Shown: positions 1-7,500 of the stretch, piece by piece | Numbering within the stretch: position 1 is the stretch's first letter | Layout: every line of letters starts with the position of its first letter | NCBI GenBank assembly: GCA_027028805.1 | Contig: JALVHX010000067.1 | Location: 1-15,095 of the forward strand | Direction: 5' to 3' | DNA length: 15,095 nt | From: Desulfurococcales archaeon | GTDB taxonomy: Archaea; Thermoproteota; Thermoprotei_A; Sulfolobales; Desulfurococcaceae | The notes under the pieces: model-generated | The model's input: the letters and a program-made list of their open reading frames with translations, nothing else | Databases searched by the model: none | What the model was told of the DNA's origin: nothing | Made by a program: the position numbers and the translations under genes

Positions 1-10
1 TTATAGTGTT

Positions 11-31
11 GGGGAGCGTTTTAAGCTCCCC
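11..31. repeat. Perfect inverted repeat, possible terminator
   Basis: Seven-base arms GGGGAGC and GCTCCCC enclose a seven-base loop. On the plus strand the hairpin is followed by TTTT, so it could end a transcript entering from the left edge; on the minus strand it lies just past the stop of the CARF gene and has no T run. The role is inferred. Confidence 0.35.
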
Positions 32-53
32 TTTTAACTTGTCCTCGAGGCAT

Positions 54-926
54 CTAATATTGTTGCATGAAGAGTCTTCGAGGATCCTTAGAGGCTAGGC
101 TCTGACCGTGGCCTAGGCCCTGTCCTTCGAGGGTGCTTGTTTGGACTAGGTGGATCTTGTAGGCCTCCTGGCCGCCCGGTTGTAGTGGAGGAGGGATCAC
201 GGGGTCGCTATTATACACCATTAACTCTATGCTAGGAGGCGGCTCCCTTTTGCATAGGATGGATGCGAGCAGTGCCGCTAGGCGAGCGCTTAGCTTTGCG
301 GCCTCATAGAAGGCTATAGTCGTGTAGTTGACGCCGTGAGTGGTGTCGGCTATGAAGATCACCCTCCCGTTTGGCTTGACACTGCACGCGGCATCCAGTA
401 GATCCCGTGTAAGCCCGGCCAGGATGGCTGTCTTGGCCAGCTCGAAGGCGCCCCCGCCGCTCCTCATGCTAGCCACTAGTCCAGCACCCTTACATATGAC
501 CTGGGTCAAGGCCGTGGGGACAACTTCCACATCCAAGGAGGCCCCCCGCGTATTCATGTGAGCCTCGACGTATCCTCTAAGGTAGCCTCTTACAACCTCG
601 ACGCCGCGCTCGGACACCGCACGGCCAAAGTCGTTCGCCGAGTTACATTTACTACTCAAGAGCTTGAGGGCTAGGCTTGATAAACCATAAATCTTAACCT
701 TCGCCTTAACCCCTTCGCGCCCGTTCTGCTTGCCATTGAAGAAGCTCTCCCTGGCGAACTCCCAAAGCGCTAGCGTGGACGACGAGCTGGTGAAGGTCTC
801 AGACGACACTACTTTACGCTTGTCCTCCTTCACGTACTCTACCTTATAAGGAACCTTGGCCCACCGGGAGGGATCGCCCCACACGCTGGCAACAATCAAA
901 TACAAGTCTGCATAATCTTCTGTCAA
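54..926 (-). CDS. CARF-domain protein, CRISPR-associated DxTHG/Csx1 family, HEPN domain absent
   Basis: The N-terminus (residues 8-30, with VASVWGDPSRW) and the DTTHG motif at residues 194-198, followed by VYNSDP near 237-242, are typical of the CARF sensor half of Csx1-type proteins. In that family the CARF domain binds cyclic oligoadenylate made by type III CRISPR complexes and switches on a C-terminal HEPN ribonuclease. Here the protein stops at 290 residues, about 50 after the CARF core, and no R-x4-6-H HEPN motif is visible. The last 25 residues look unlike the family, so a frameshift or truncation is possible; neither other frame gives a long continuation. The start is TTG, directly preceded by GGGGTGGAGA. 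The gene is clearly richer in G+C than the rest of the window (39 of 60 bases at 421-480 against 21 of 60 at 7441-7500), which hints at transfer. No cas genes or repeats are in view. It could instead be a stand-alone CARF protein or a ring nuclease-like sensor. Confidence 0.8.
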   Translation of the reverse strand: MTEDYADLYLIVASVWGDPSRWAKVPYKVEYVKEDKRKVVSSETFTSSSSTLALWEFARESFFNGKQNGREGVKAKVKIYGLSSLALKLLSSKCNSANDFGRAVSERGVEVVRGYLRGYVEAHMNTRGASLDVEVVPTALTQVICKGAGLVASMRSGGGAFELAKTAILAGLTRDLLDAACSVKPNGRVIFIADTTHGVNYTTIAFYEAAKLSARLAALLASILCKREPPPSIELMVYNSDPVIPPPLQPGGQEAYKIHLVQTSTLEGQGLGHGQSLASKDPRRLFMQQY

Positions 927-960
927 TCTCCACCCCTATCCCTGGGCGTTGCATCCCAGA

Positions 961-970
961 TTTAATTAAT
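961..970 (-). promoter_or_regulatory. Putative TATA box of the CARF gene
   Basis: On the minus strand ATTAATTAAA lies so that transcription would begin near 940. That leaves a leader of about 14 bases containing the GGGGTGGAGA ribosome-binding site. Confidence 0.4.
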
Positions 971-1130
971 GTAATGCTACAATCATCAGGTGCCGCATGG
1001 GGTAGACCTGCAGATAAACCCCAAGCTTTTACCTCTATGATCTATTCCTGCAGCGCTCACCCGTGGGCATTTACGCTAAATCCCCGGCAAGCCATTATCT
1101 TCTATAAGTTCTGGCTGGGTTGTCATTGTT

Positions 1131-1158
1131 CTGTAGATTAATATCTGTAGATTAATAG
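1131..1158. repeat. Tandem duplication of a 14-base unit
   Basis: CTGTAGATTAATAT at 1131-1144 is followed at once by CTGTAGATTAATAG at 1145-1158. Only two copies are present, so it is not a CRISPR or satellite array. It may be a replication slip. Confidence 0.75.
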
Positions 1159-1162
1159 GAGT

Positions 1163-1180
1163 GAAAAAGAGAGAGGGGGA
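1163..1180 (-). terminator. Putative pyrimidine-tract terminator of the NifX-like gene
   Basis: Read on the minus strand this is an unbroken C/T run that ends in TTTTTC, about 60 bases past the stop of the NifX-like gene. Archaeal RNA polymerase stops at T-rich tracts, often without a hairpin. The assignment rests on position and composition only. Confidence 0.35.
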
Positions 1181-1240
1181 TTATTGGCGAGTCCAGTAAT
1201 TACTAGGGGGAGTTAATGGAATGGAGTGATGTGTAAAGAT

Positions 1241-1627
1241 TCATTGTAAAATTAATCGTTTCTTGGTCTGGCGAGGATGGCTATTTTTGCCTAGAGTCTC
1301 TATAGCTATATGGAGGGCTTCCTCTATGCTTGTGCCTGGCTTGAGGGTGAGGGGCGTGATGCCGTGTTTTTTGAAGAACTCGGTGCCGCCGGGGCCGTAG
1401 AATGTTGAGATCACAGCGTTTACATCACCGAGAATGCTTAATATGCGTCTTCGTTTACCTTCTTCTCCATGTACGTGTTTTTCGTGTTCACTTTCGGGGT
1501 TTTTGATTCTCCGCTCTAGTACTATATTATTGTTATCTATGCGGTATATATGATAATAGGCTGCGTCTCCGAAATGACCTATTTTCACTTTTACACCGTC
1601 ATCTGTGGCCACGGCTATTCGGAGCAA
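1241..1627 (-). CDS. NifX/NifB C-terminal-like FeMo-cofactor-binding domain protein
   Basis: The protein is one domain of the dinitrogenase iron-molybdenum cofactor family (PF02579). IAVATDDG opens the first strand, GHFGDA is the conserved glycine-rich turn, and FYGPGGTEFFKKHGI follows the second strand. The family binds iron-sulfur or iron-molybdenum clusters in nitrogenase maturation, but many archaea without nitrogenase carry stand-alone copies of unknown role, and no nif genes are near. A His/Glu-rich linker (SEHEKHVHGEEGKRRR) lies mid-protein and could bind metal. The open frame extends to an ATG at 1681, but the TATA-like box at 1688-1695 would start transcription downstream of that ATG. 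The TTG at 1627 is preceded by GGGTGGGAG and begins right at the first strand, so 128 residues is preferred. ATG 1654 is a further alternative. Confidence 0.85.
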   Translation of the reverse strand: MLRIAVATDDGVKVKIGHFGDAAYYHIYRIDNNNIVLERRIKNPESEHEKHVHGEEGKRRRILSILGDVNAVISTFYGPGGTEFFKKHGITPLTLKPGTSIEEALHIAIETLGKNSHPRQTKKRLILQ

Positions 1628-1687
1628 GTCTCCCACCCGCCCAATATTGTGCATATACACATAATATTCTGCTCCTCGCATTAATTG

Positions 1688-1695
1688 ATATTAAA
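1688..1695 (-). promoter_or_regulatory. Putative TATA box of the NifX-like gene
   Basis: TTTAATAT on the minus strand predicts a start of transcription near 1666, about 40 bases before the TTG at 1627. This spacing argues against ATG 1681 as the true start. Confidence 0.45.
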
Positions 1696-1732
1696 CTTTA
1701 ATTGAGCCTGTGTGATGGAGTAGCGTGATAAG

Positions 1733-1792
1733 AATGGTCAGTAACACGAACCATCGTCACCGTGTCGGGCCGTGGCGATACATCATCCCGTT
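1733..1792 (-). ncRNA. Candidate C/D box small guide RNA
   Basis: On the minus strand, in order: box C ATGATGT (1786-1780), an 11-base guide (1779-1769), box D' CCGA (1768-1765), a 4-base spacer, box C' GTGACGA (1760-1754), a 12-base guide (1753-1742) and box D CTGA (1741-1738). These spacings are those of archaeal RNAs that direct 2'-O-methylation with L7Ae, Nop5 and fibrillarin. Several departures from consensus compensate each other: the last C-box base is U and faces an A before box D, and C' position 5 and D' position 2 are both C where U·U is usual. The flanks AACGG and CCATT can pair except for one C·A. The predicted targets contain GCCGUGGCGAU and UAACACGAACCA; by the five-base rule the modified bases would be the U after GCCG and the second A of AACA. 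A weak TATA-like GATATTAG lies upstream near 1813-1820. No target was confirmed. Confidence 0.55.
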
Positions 1793-1795
1793 TAT

Positions 1796-1808
1796 GAAAA
1801 TTATTTTC
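1796..1808. promoter_or_regulatory. A+T palindrome, possible promoter or operator
   Basis: GAAAATTATTTTC is a perfect palindrome about a central base. It lies between the guide RNA candidate and the 192-aa gene. It could be the plus-strand TATA region (start near 1830) or a regulator site. Function is a guess from position. Confidence 0.3.
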
Positions 1809-1883
1809 TGCGGCTAATATCCTTATTTGGTAGATGATGCGGTGTATGATGAATATTTTGGGCGCCACGGAGGTGTTGTGCCG

Positions 1884-2459
1884 ATGACGAGGTTATCCCC
1901 GTCTGATGGTTCGGTTCCGCATGCGACGTTGTTTATTGAGCTAACAATAATACCTAGCGGCGAGGGCTCTGTATCTAGGATTATAAGGGTTCTTAAGAGG
2001 ATCGGTGTTTCCAGGTATTTTTATGATGAACGGCATATTAGGATAAAGTTTCTGTATAGTATTAATCGTGGTGGGGAAATACTTGGTTTGTTGAAAAAAC
2101 TTGTTTCCGATTTATCTTTGTATGAATATATGGTTTGTATGTATTTTTCTGCAAAGATACGGGATATTGAGGTAAACTGGGATGTTTTCTCTAGAAAAAT
2201 GCTTAGGGCGGGCAGGCTTCGTGGTGGTTTTAGAGGTGTTGTATCTATTGGTGATAGACTCTATGTTGTAGACTATGATTCGAGCAGAAAGCTTGTCGCA
2301 CTGAGACCCTTATATAGCTCTAGCGTGGGATCGCTGGATCTGATGATGATACCGCAGAGTCTTCATGTATATTGTACACGTTCCCTATTAGATATAGTAT
2401 CCTTAATTGAGGATATGGTTAAAGATATAGGATATATATTTAAGCTTATTAGGGGATGA
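1884..2459 (+). CDS. Unrecognised protein, 192 residues
   Basis: I do not recognise this family. The sequence alternates short hydrophobic strands and charged helices: TLFIELTIIP near the start, a helix with VSRIIRVLKRIGVSR, a strand pair HIRIKFLY, and a second half beginning RLRGGFRGVVSIGDRLYVVDYD. It reads as a soluble two-domain alpha/beta protein with no signal peptide or membrane segment. The open frame extends up to a TTG at 1827, but a textbook GGAGGTG at 1869-1875 sits eight bases before ATG 1884, so that start is preferred; the longer form would have 210 residues. The next gene (MgtC/DUF4010) follows after about 70 bases on the same strand and may be co-transcribed. A perfect A+T palindrome, GAAAATTATTTTC at 1796-1808, lies upstream and may include its TATA element. 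Confidence 0.75.
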   Translation: MTRLSPSDGSVPHATLFIELTIIPSGEGSVSRIIRVLKRIGVSRYFYDERHIRIKFLYSINRGGEILGLLKKLVSDLSLYEYMVCMYFSAKIRDIEVNWDVFSRKMLRAGRLRGGFRGVVSIGDRLYVVDYDSSRKLVALRPLYSSSVGSLDLMMIPQSLHVYCTRSLLDIVSLIEDMVKDIGYIFKLIRG

Positions 2460-2533
2460 AGACCGCCCTATCCGTGCGACCGTGGGGGCTATGTACGGGA
2501 TGAGCTGTTGAACCCAGACCGGACCCGGTGCTG

Positions 2534-3907
2534 ATGGTGTACGAGATGGGATCGCTGATCGGGGATCCAGTGGTATCTTATGCCATTAAGATTGTTCTCG
2601 GCTTCCTCGTTGGCGCCCTGATAGGGCTGGAGCGTGAGCGTGCAAGAATAGCTAGTGCTACCAAGGAGCCCCGGTCGCTGCCGGGAATTAGGTCCTTTGG
2701 TCTGCTCAGTTTATATGGCACTATGCTGGCGGAGTTGTCGAAGGATGTGAGTGATGATTCTTTTATTTTACAGTTGTTTGTAGCTGTATTAGCTGTTCTT
2801 ATATTAATATTATTATTAATGTATATTTATATAAGGTTTAGATATTATAAGATGACAGGTATAACAACGTCTATTGTAATGGTTATAGATATAAGTCTTG
2901 GATTTATGGTCGGTCTTGATAGGATGCTTGAAGCTATAGCGACATCCATACTTGTTACCACGGTGCTTGCGATAAAACCATCTATTAGGCGCTTTGTACG
3001 CGAGGTCTCGTATAAGGAGTTGTTATCAGGTCTTGAACTGGGGTTATTCGCCTTTATAATAGGCCCATTCTTCTTGTCTCACCCCATAGTTATCTATGGA
3101 ATAGATATAAGTAAGATCTACTTGCTCTTCTTAATGATACTTATATTATCATTTGTTAGCTACATAGCGGTTAAGCTCAAGGGCTCCGAAGCAATAAAGT
3201 ATGTCGCGCTGCTAGGGGGCCTGGTGAACAGCGAGGCGGCTGCCGTTAACATAGCATCCATACTCTCCCGTCATACCGGCCTTAGAGACAATGTATTGAG
3301 AAGCGTTATGAAGAATAGCTTATATATAATCATATCAGCTATGCTTATAAGAAATACAGTGATAGCGGTAACGCTTCTCTACGGAATATATTCGGCAGAC
3401 GTGGCGACACGTATAGTTGGTTCATTGCTGGTTGTTTTCGCGGCGCCCCTTCTTCTAGGCCTCTTAGCATGGTATTCGAGGGATCTTGATGTGCTTAAAA
3501 GCGTAGAGGTTGTTATAGAAAACCCGCTGAGCCTGCGGACGGCGATACGCGTCGTCGTGGTATACGCGACGATATTTGCGATAGGATATGTGTTTATATC
3601 AATATATGGTAGCTCGGCGCTTCTCCCGGTATCAGCTATAGGCGGCCTCGTAAATGCGGGGGCGGCGATCCTCATGGTGCTTACTTTATCAAGGCAATTA
3701 GAGATAAGTGTAAATATAATAGCATCAGCTCTTCTGGTTGCAAATGCGGCGGCGATATTTAACAAATTATTTTTTGTTAGAACCGTGGTAAGGGATAAGA
3801 ACCTTGTTTATGCAACAGTGTCTGCCGCTATAGTTGCTAGCTCAGCATTAATAATTGCAGCGATAGTTATGATTGTTGCACCAACGTTAATGTTTCCGTT
3901 AATATAG
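2534..3907 (+). CDS. MgtC/SapB-DUF4010 polytopic membrane protein
   Basis: The N-terminal part has the MgtC/SapB signature GALIGLERER followed by PGIRSFGLLSLYG. The rest, with GGLVNSEAAAVNIAS and the similar GGLVNAGAAILM, matches the DUF4010 half found in long archaeal and bacterial homologues. I count about 13 or 14 hydrophobic segments over the whole length, so it is an integral membrane protein. MgtC-type proteins are linked to magnesium or phosphate homeostasis in bacteria; the transported substrate, if any, of the long archaeal form is unknown. The two GGLVN(S/A) segments suggest an internal duplication in the C-terminal half. Possible starts are GTG 2528, ATG 2534 and ATG 2546; GGTG motifs precede both ATGs (3 and 6 bases away), so the choice is uncertain. 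It lies about 70 bases after the 192-aa gene. Confidence 0.85.
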   Translation: MVYEMGSLIGDPVVSYAIKIVLGFLVGALIGLERERARIASATKEPRSLPGIRSFGLLSLYGTMLAELSKDVSDDSFILQLFVAVLAVLILILLLMYIYIRFRYYKMTGITTSIVMVIDISLGFMVGLDRMLEAIATSILVTTVLAIKPSIRRFVREVSYKELLSGLELGLFAFIIGPFFLSHPIVIYGIDISKIYLLFLMILILSFVSYIAVKLKGSEAIKYVALLGGLVNSEAAAVNIASILSRHTGLRDNVLRSVMKNSLYIIISAMLIRNTVIAVTLLYGIYSADVATRIVGSLLVVFAAPLLLGLLAWYSRDLDVLKSVEVVIENPLSLRTAIRVVVVYATIFAIGYVFISIYGSSALLPVSAIGGLVNAGAAILMVLTLSRQLEISVNIIASALLVANAAAIFNKLFFVRTVVRDKNLVYATVSAAIVASSALIIAAIVMIVAPTLMFPLI

Positions 3908-3922
3908 ATTATCAAGTAATAC

Positions 3923-3931
3923 CATTTTTCA
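3923..3931 (+). terminator. Possible T-tract terminator of the MgtC/DUF4010 gene
   Basis: CCATTTTTC begins about 15 bases past the stop codon. It is a short T run only, with no hairpin, so support is weak. Confidence 0.25.
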
Positions 3932-4105
3932 GCCTATATTGTTACCGGGAAAATACAATAGTTTCAGGATAACAGAGGGATTGGAGATAGGTAACCGCAT
4001 CCTATACGTTGAATAATTGAGCAAATCGGCAGTTTCTATTGGAATGGATAGTTTCTGCTTGGTGATGTGGGTTTAAAAGAAACCATATTAGTGGCGGGTT
4101 TTTGG

Positions 4106-4130
4106 AAAAACTTAAGGTATTCCTTATATA
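4106..4130 (+). promoter_or_regulatory. Putative promoter of alba2
   Basis: Two TATA-like elements occur: AAAAACTTAAGG at 4106-4117 and TTATATA at 4124-4130. They would start transcription near 4135 or 4152, leaving leaders of roughly 50 or 33 bases. A small hairpin-capable GGTTTAAAAGAAACC at 4070-4084 lies further upstream. Confidence 0.4.
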
Positions 4131-4184
4131 GCCCCTTGCTCTTCTTAGAATATCTATAAGGCGTAGAGGCGTGGTGTGTAGGCG

Positions 4185-4442
4185 ATGATACCCGCTAATG
4201 CTAAGGTAATTGATGTTGGGAGGAAACCTATTGATGATTATATATTTGATGCTGTGGTGAGTTTTAATCAAGGAATAGATGTTCTAATTATAAGGGGGCG
4301 TGGTGCGTTCATCAGTAAAGCTGTAGATGTATATAATAGGTTAAGCGAGCGTCTTGCCGATAGTATAGAGCTTCAGGATGTAAAAATAGGAACCGAGCGA
4401 CGTCGCTCCTACATAGCCATAACTATTAGGAGAAAACTTTAA
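4185..4442 (+). CDS. alba2: DNA/RNA-binding protein Alba2 (divergent Alba paralogue)
   Basis: This 85-residue protein aligns along its length with the Alba1 encoded at 8360-8659. VGRKPIDDY matches the VGKKNVMNY loop that carries the DNA-contact lysines (here Arg13-Lys14), and FISKAVD matches AISKAVD. Alba dimers coat archaeal DNA and RNA. In Alba1 of Sulfolobus, Phe60 packs dimers against each other on DNA; here the equivalent position is Leu57. That change is a known mark of Alba2 proteins, which pair with Alba1 to form heterodimers and loosen the fibre. The start is ATG after a GAGGCGTGGTG stretch. The gene converges on reverse gyrase, whose other side is occupied by alba1. Family assignment is firm; heterodimer behaviour is inferred. 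Confidence 0.92.
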   Translation: MIPANAKVIDVGRKPIDDYIFDAVVSFNQGIDVLIIRGRGAFISKAVDVYNRLSERLADSIELQDVKIGTERRRSYIAITIRRKL

Positions 4443-4557
4443 AGAATATACAATTATATTAAATGAACACCGTTCAATTAAATATATTGCTCTTAGCTAT
4501 TTGTTTCTATATAATATATTATCTAGGTGAATTTAATACTGTGGCGAGGAGAAAACA

Positions 4558-7500
4558 TTATATAGACAGTGCTGGGGTGGCATTATCAGATATAAGGCCG
4601 TGTTTTATTAGTTGGGATAGTACCTCTATTATAGCCTCGTCGGTTTTTATCCTGCCGGCAATAATATCATCTATTGTTTCCTCCATGCGGCGCGTCGTCT
4701 CCTCTGAGACTAGCTCTCTATAGCTATTTATGAGCGTTGAATATACTTCTATGCCAATCTTTGTTGGTATGAGGAAGCGTCTCTTCTTTGACTCTATTAC
4801 GTATCCGTGTCTTCTGAGACTTGATAATATTGAGGCATAGGTGCTTGGGCGGCCTAGGCCACGTTCCTTCATTAGCTTGACTATATCGCTCTGCACATAT
4901 AGGCTTACTGTTGAGCTCTTTGTGATTGATATTTTCTGCACCTTTATCATATTGTTTTGCATGGTTCTTATCCAGTCGTATATAGGTATGTTATATACAG
5001 TATTCCATCCATTACTAATGATTCTTGTCAATAATGTTAGGTTAACCTTATATTTACTAAAGTCTAGCTCTATGCTTAATTCTTCGCCAATATATGGCTT
5101 CATTTGGCTTGCAATGAATCTCTTAAATATGATATCGTATATTTTCAGGTGAAGTGGTGTAAGATATATTGTTGAAGACAACGCCCCCTCGGCAATGGCT
5201 TTTTCTAGATCCTCGCGGCTCCATGGACGGGTTGGACGTATTGCTTCGTGTGTTCCTTGCTCGCCCCAGTATCTTGGCTGAAATAGTTCTCCGGTATAAT
5301 GTGTTTCTATATATTTTTTCGCGATGGATATTCCTTCTCCGGATATATGGGTCGAGTCGGTTCTATGATATGTTATCAGGCCTGCCTCGAAGAGTTGTTG
5401 CGCTATTTTCATAGTCATTGCTGCGGGTATGCCTTGTTTACCTGCTTCGATAAGTAGCTCGTCGGTTGTTAGCGGGGGCCTGGGATTAACTATTTTCTTT
5501 TTCTTATCTATTATGCGATACTCGAGGAATTCTTTTTTCTTTATTTCTTCAAAGAGTTTTCTTGCATCGTCTCTGTTATCTATAAATATAGAGATCCGCG
5601 CATATGGGGCGCGTGGCCCTAGGACCAGCCATATCCTGAAGCCCCTGTTCTTGCGCCAGTCCTGGTATCGCTTTACAATCCACCCTAAAACAGGTGTCTG
5701 GACGCGGCCAGCTCCAAGCCAGTTCTTATCATAGATGTTCCATAATCTTTGGCTTAGGCTGAACCCTATTAGCCGGTCGAGTACGCGCCGATATATCTGT
5801 CCTTCGACACGCCTTAGATCTATTTTTCTTCTAGCATCGTAGGCTTTCAGGAACTCATGGATAGTGATCTCGTGTAGCTCTATGCGATAGATATTGTTAT
5901 TGATGGGCTTAATCGCGTTATAGACATCGTAGGCTATTTTCTCGCCTTCGGGATCCGGATCAGTTGCTATGAGTATTTCATCTGTCTCCGCCGCTATTTT
6001 GCGTAATGCGTTAACTACCTCGATAGAGTCCGTATAATCAGTTGAACCGCAGCGCGGGCATTTGTCGCCGTATGTGAACTGGTGGCCGCATATGCGGCAT
6101 CTTTTGATCGTGTTGTAATACGGCTTTATATCGGGGCCCTCGACTTCAACGCCATAGTATCCGCGGCCCGGCTCTGTTGTTAGATCATATATGTGGCCTC
6201 TTGTGGCGATGATGTTTAGGTATATGATCTCGTTTTGCCTTATAATGGGTGTCTCGTAGACGGTTATGTTTCCTATTTTTCTCCGTGCCGGTCTTCCGAA
6301 AAATGATGCTATTGTTCTCGCCTTGGTGGGCGATTCTACGATTAGTAATACCGTCTTAAACATGAGTTTTGTTGTGCTGGTTTTTTTCCTGCTTGTTTCC
6401 AGGGCTTTCTTTTGCTTTCTAAGTTCATGGAAAGTTAGAGGGTGTATAGAGAAATCACTCTTTAGGAATGTCAGCTTGGTTTCCAGGGCTTTTATTAGCG
6501 GCGCTAGTTCCGGTGTCTCTATTATGATAGATAATCCGTGTGTCATTGAGCCATTGTAGAGGCGTGATGTGCGCCCGCTTGCCTGTATATATGTCATAAT
6601 ATCTGGTATTAGGGCGTGGTGTTTTCCATTATTGTAATATAATATGATTGTGCCGAGCTGATCTACCTTTTTCTCTTCCATTATCCTATATAGTTTGTTT
6701 AATGCTATTGGAATTATTTGTTTTAAAGACTCATAGAAGCTGAGAAGCTTTTTATTATTAAGAGCATCCGGCGCTATATGTCCCCTTAATAAAGCGGCCA
6801 ATATGCGTAGTTCATTTCTGGTAGTTTTTCTTAGAATGAAACTTATTGTCCGTAGATGATCAGCTACGTCGACGTTGTTATCGCGTAGATAAAGCAGTAT
6901 ACGATATAGGAATTGAGGATTAGTTATTAGGGTCTCGAGGTTGATAGAGAATATTGGCGTACCTATAAATATAGTATACTTTATGCGTTCAGGGGCATCT
7001 ATGCCGCGGACACTCATGCCATAATACGAAGCGGAGCCTACCACGAGGTCTATTTCGCCTTTTACAAGCTTCCTTATGGATGAAGGTGTAGCGTTTTTTG
7101 CTACGAGGCCTGTTTTCTTTGATATCTTTTCTGCTAATTTGTTTGCGTGAATAATATTGTGTAGAGGATGACGAGAGCTTATATATATTATGCCGCCTGA
7201 ACCAAGTATTTTCACTATATTTATGATTTTGTCAATTATTTCATTGATATCGGATAAAATATACGAATCGTATATGTCGCGTCCATATATGGTTATTCCG
7301 GATACATCGAGATTTAGGAGTTCCCGCATAATAGATGCATAGGGGCCGCGTGCCCTGCCAGTGGCGCTGGCTATTATTATTTGTCCATATGTTTTCTCAG
7401 CTATTATGTTTTTGAGTCTTCTCTCCGACTCTATATACTCATTAAGTATTTTTTCGTATATTTCGCCTTCCGTATTGTTGAGCCGCATAACCATGATCTT

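Larger units (their letters stand above)
927..1240. other. Gene-free stretch with short tandem repeat
   Basis: No credible reading frame is seen. It holds the CARF promoter, a pyrimidine run that may end the NifX-like transcript, and two adjacent copies of a 14-base unit starting CTGTAGATTAAT at 1131 and 1145 (13 of 14 bases identical). CTGCAG occurs twice, about 45 bases apart. Nothing else is recognised. Confidence 0.5.

Noticed and set aside
1131..1158. Tandem 14-base repeat as a CRISPR remnant
   Set aside because: There is no spacer between the two copies, the unit is too short and is not palindromic. Proximity to a CARF gene is the only link.
1885..1911. Half C/D motif (ATGACGA, 12 bases, CTGA) at the start of the 192-aa gene
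   Set aside because: No C' box or second D box follows at usable distance, so only half a guide is present; it lies in coding sequence.
3379..3765. Minus-strand 128-codon frame inside the MgtC/DUF4010 gene
   Set aside because: It is antisense to well-defined membrane segments and has no motif; it is a shadow frame.
4002..4271. Minus-strand 89-codon open frame
   Set aside because: It overlaps most of the first third of alba2 in antisense, has no recognisable motif and no ribosome-binding site. It is a shadow of A+T-rich leader and alba2 sequence.
4463..4723. Plus-strand 86-codon open frame after alba2
   Set aside because: The latter two-thirds is antisense to the conserved C-terminus of reverse gyrase; the sequence shows no family motif.
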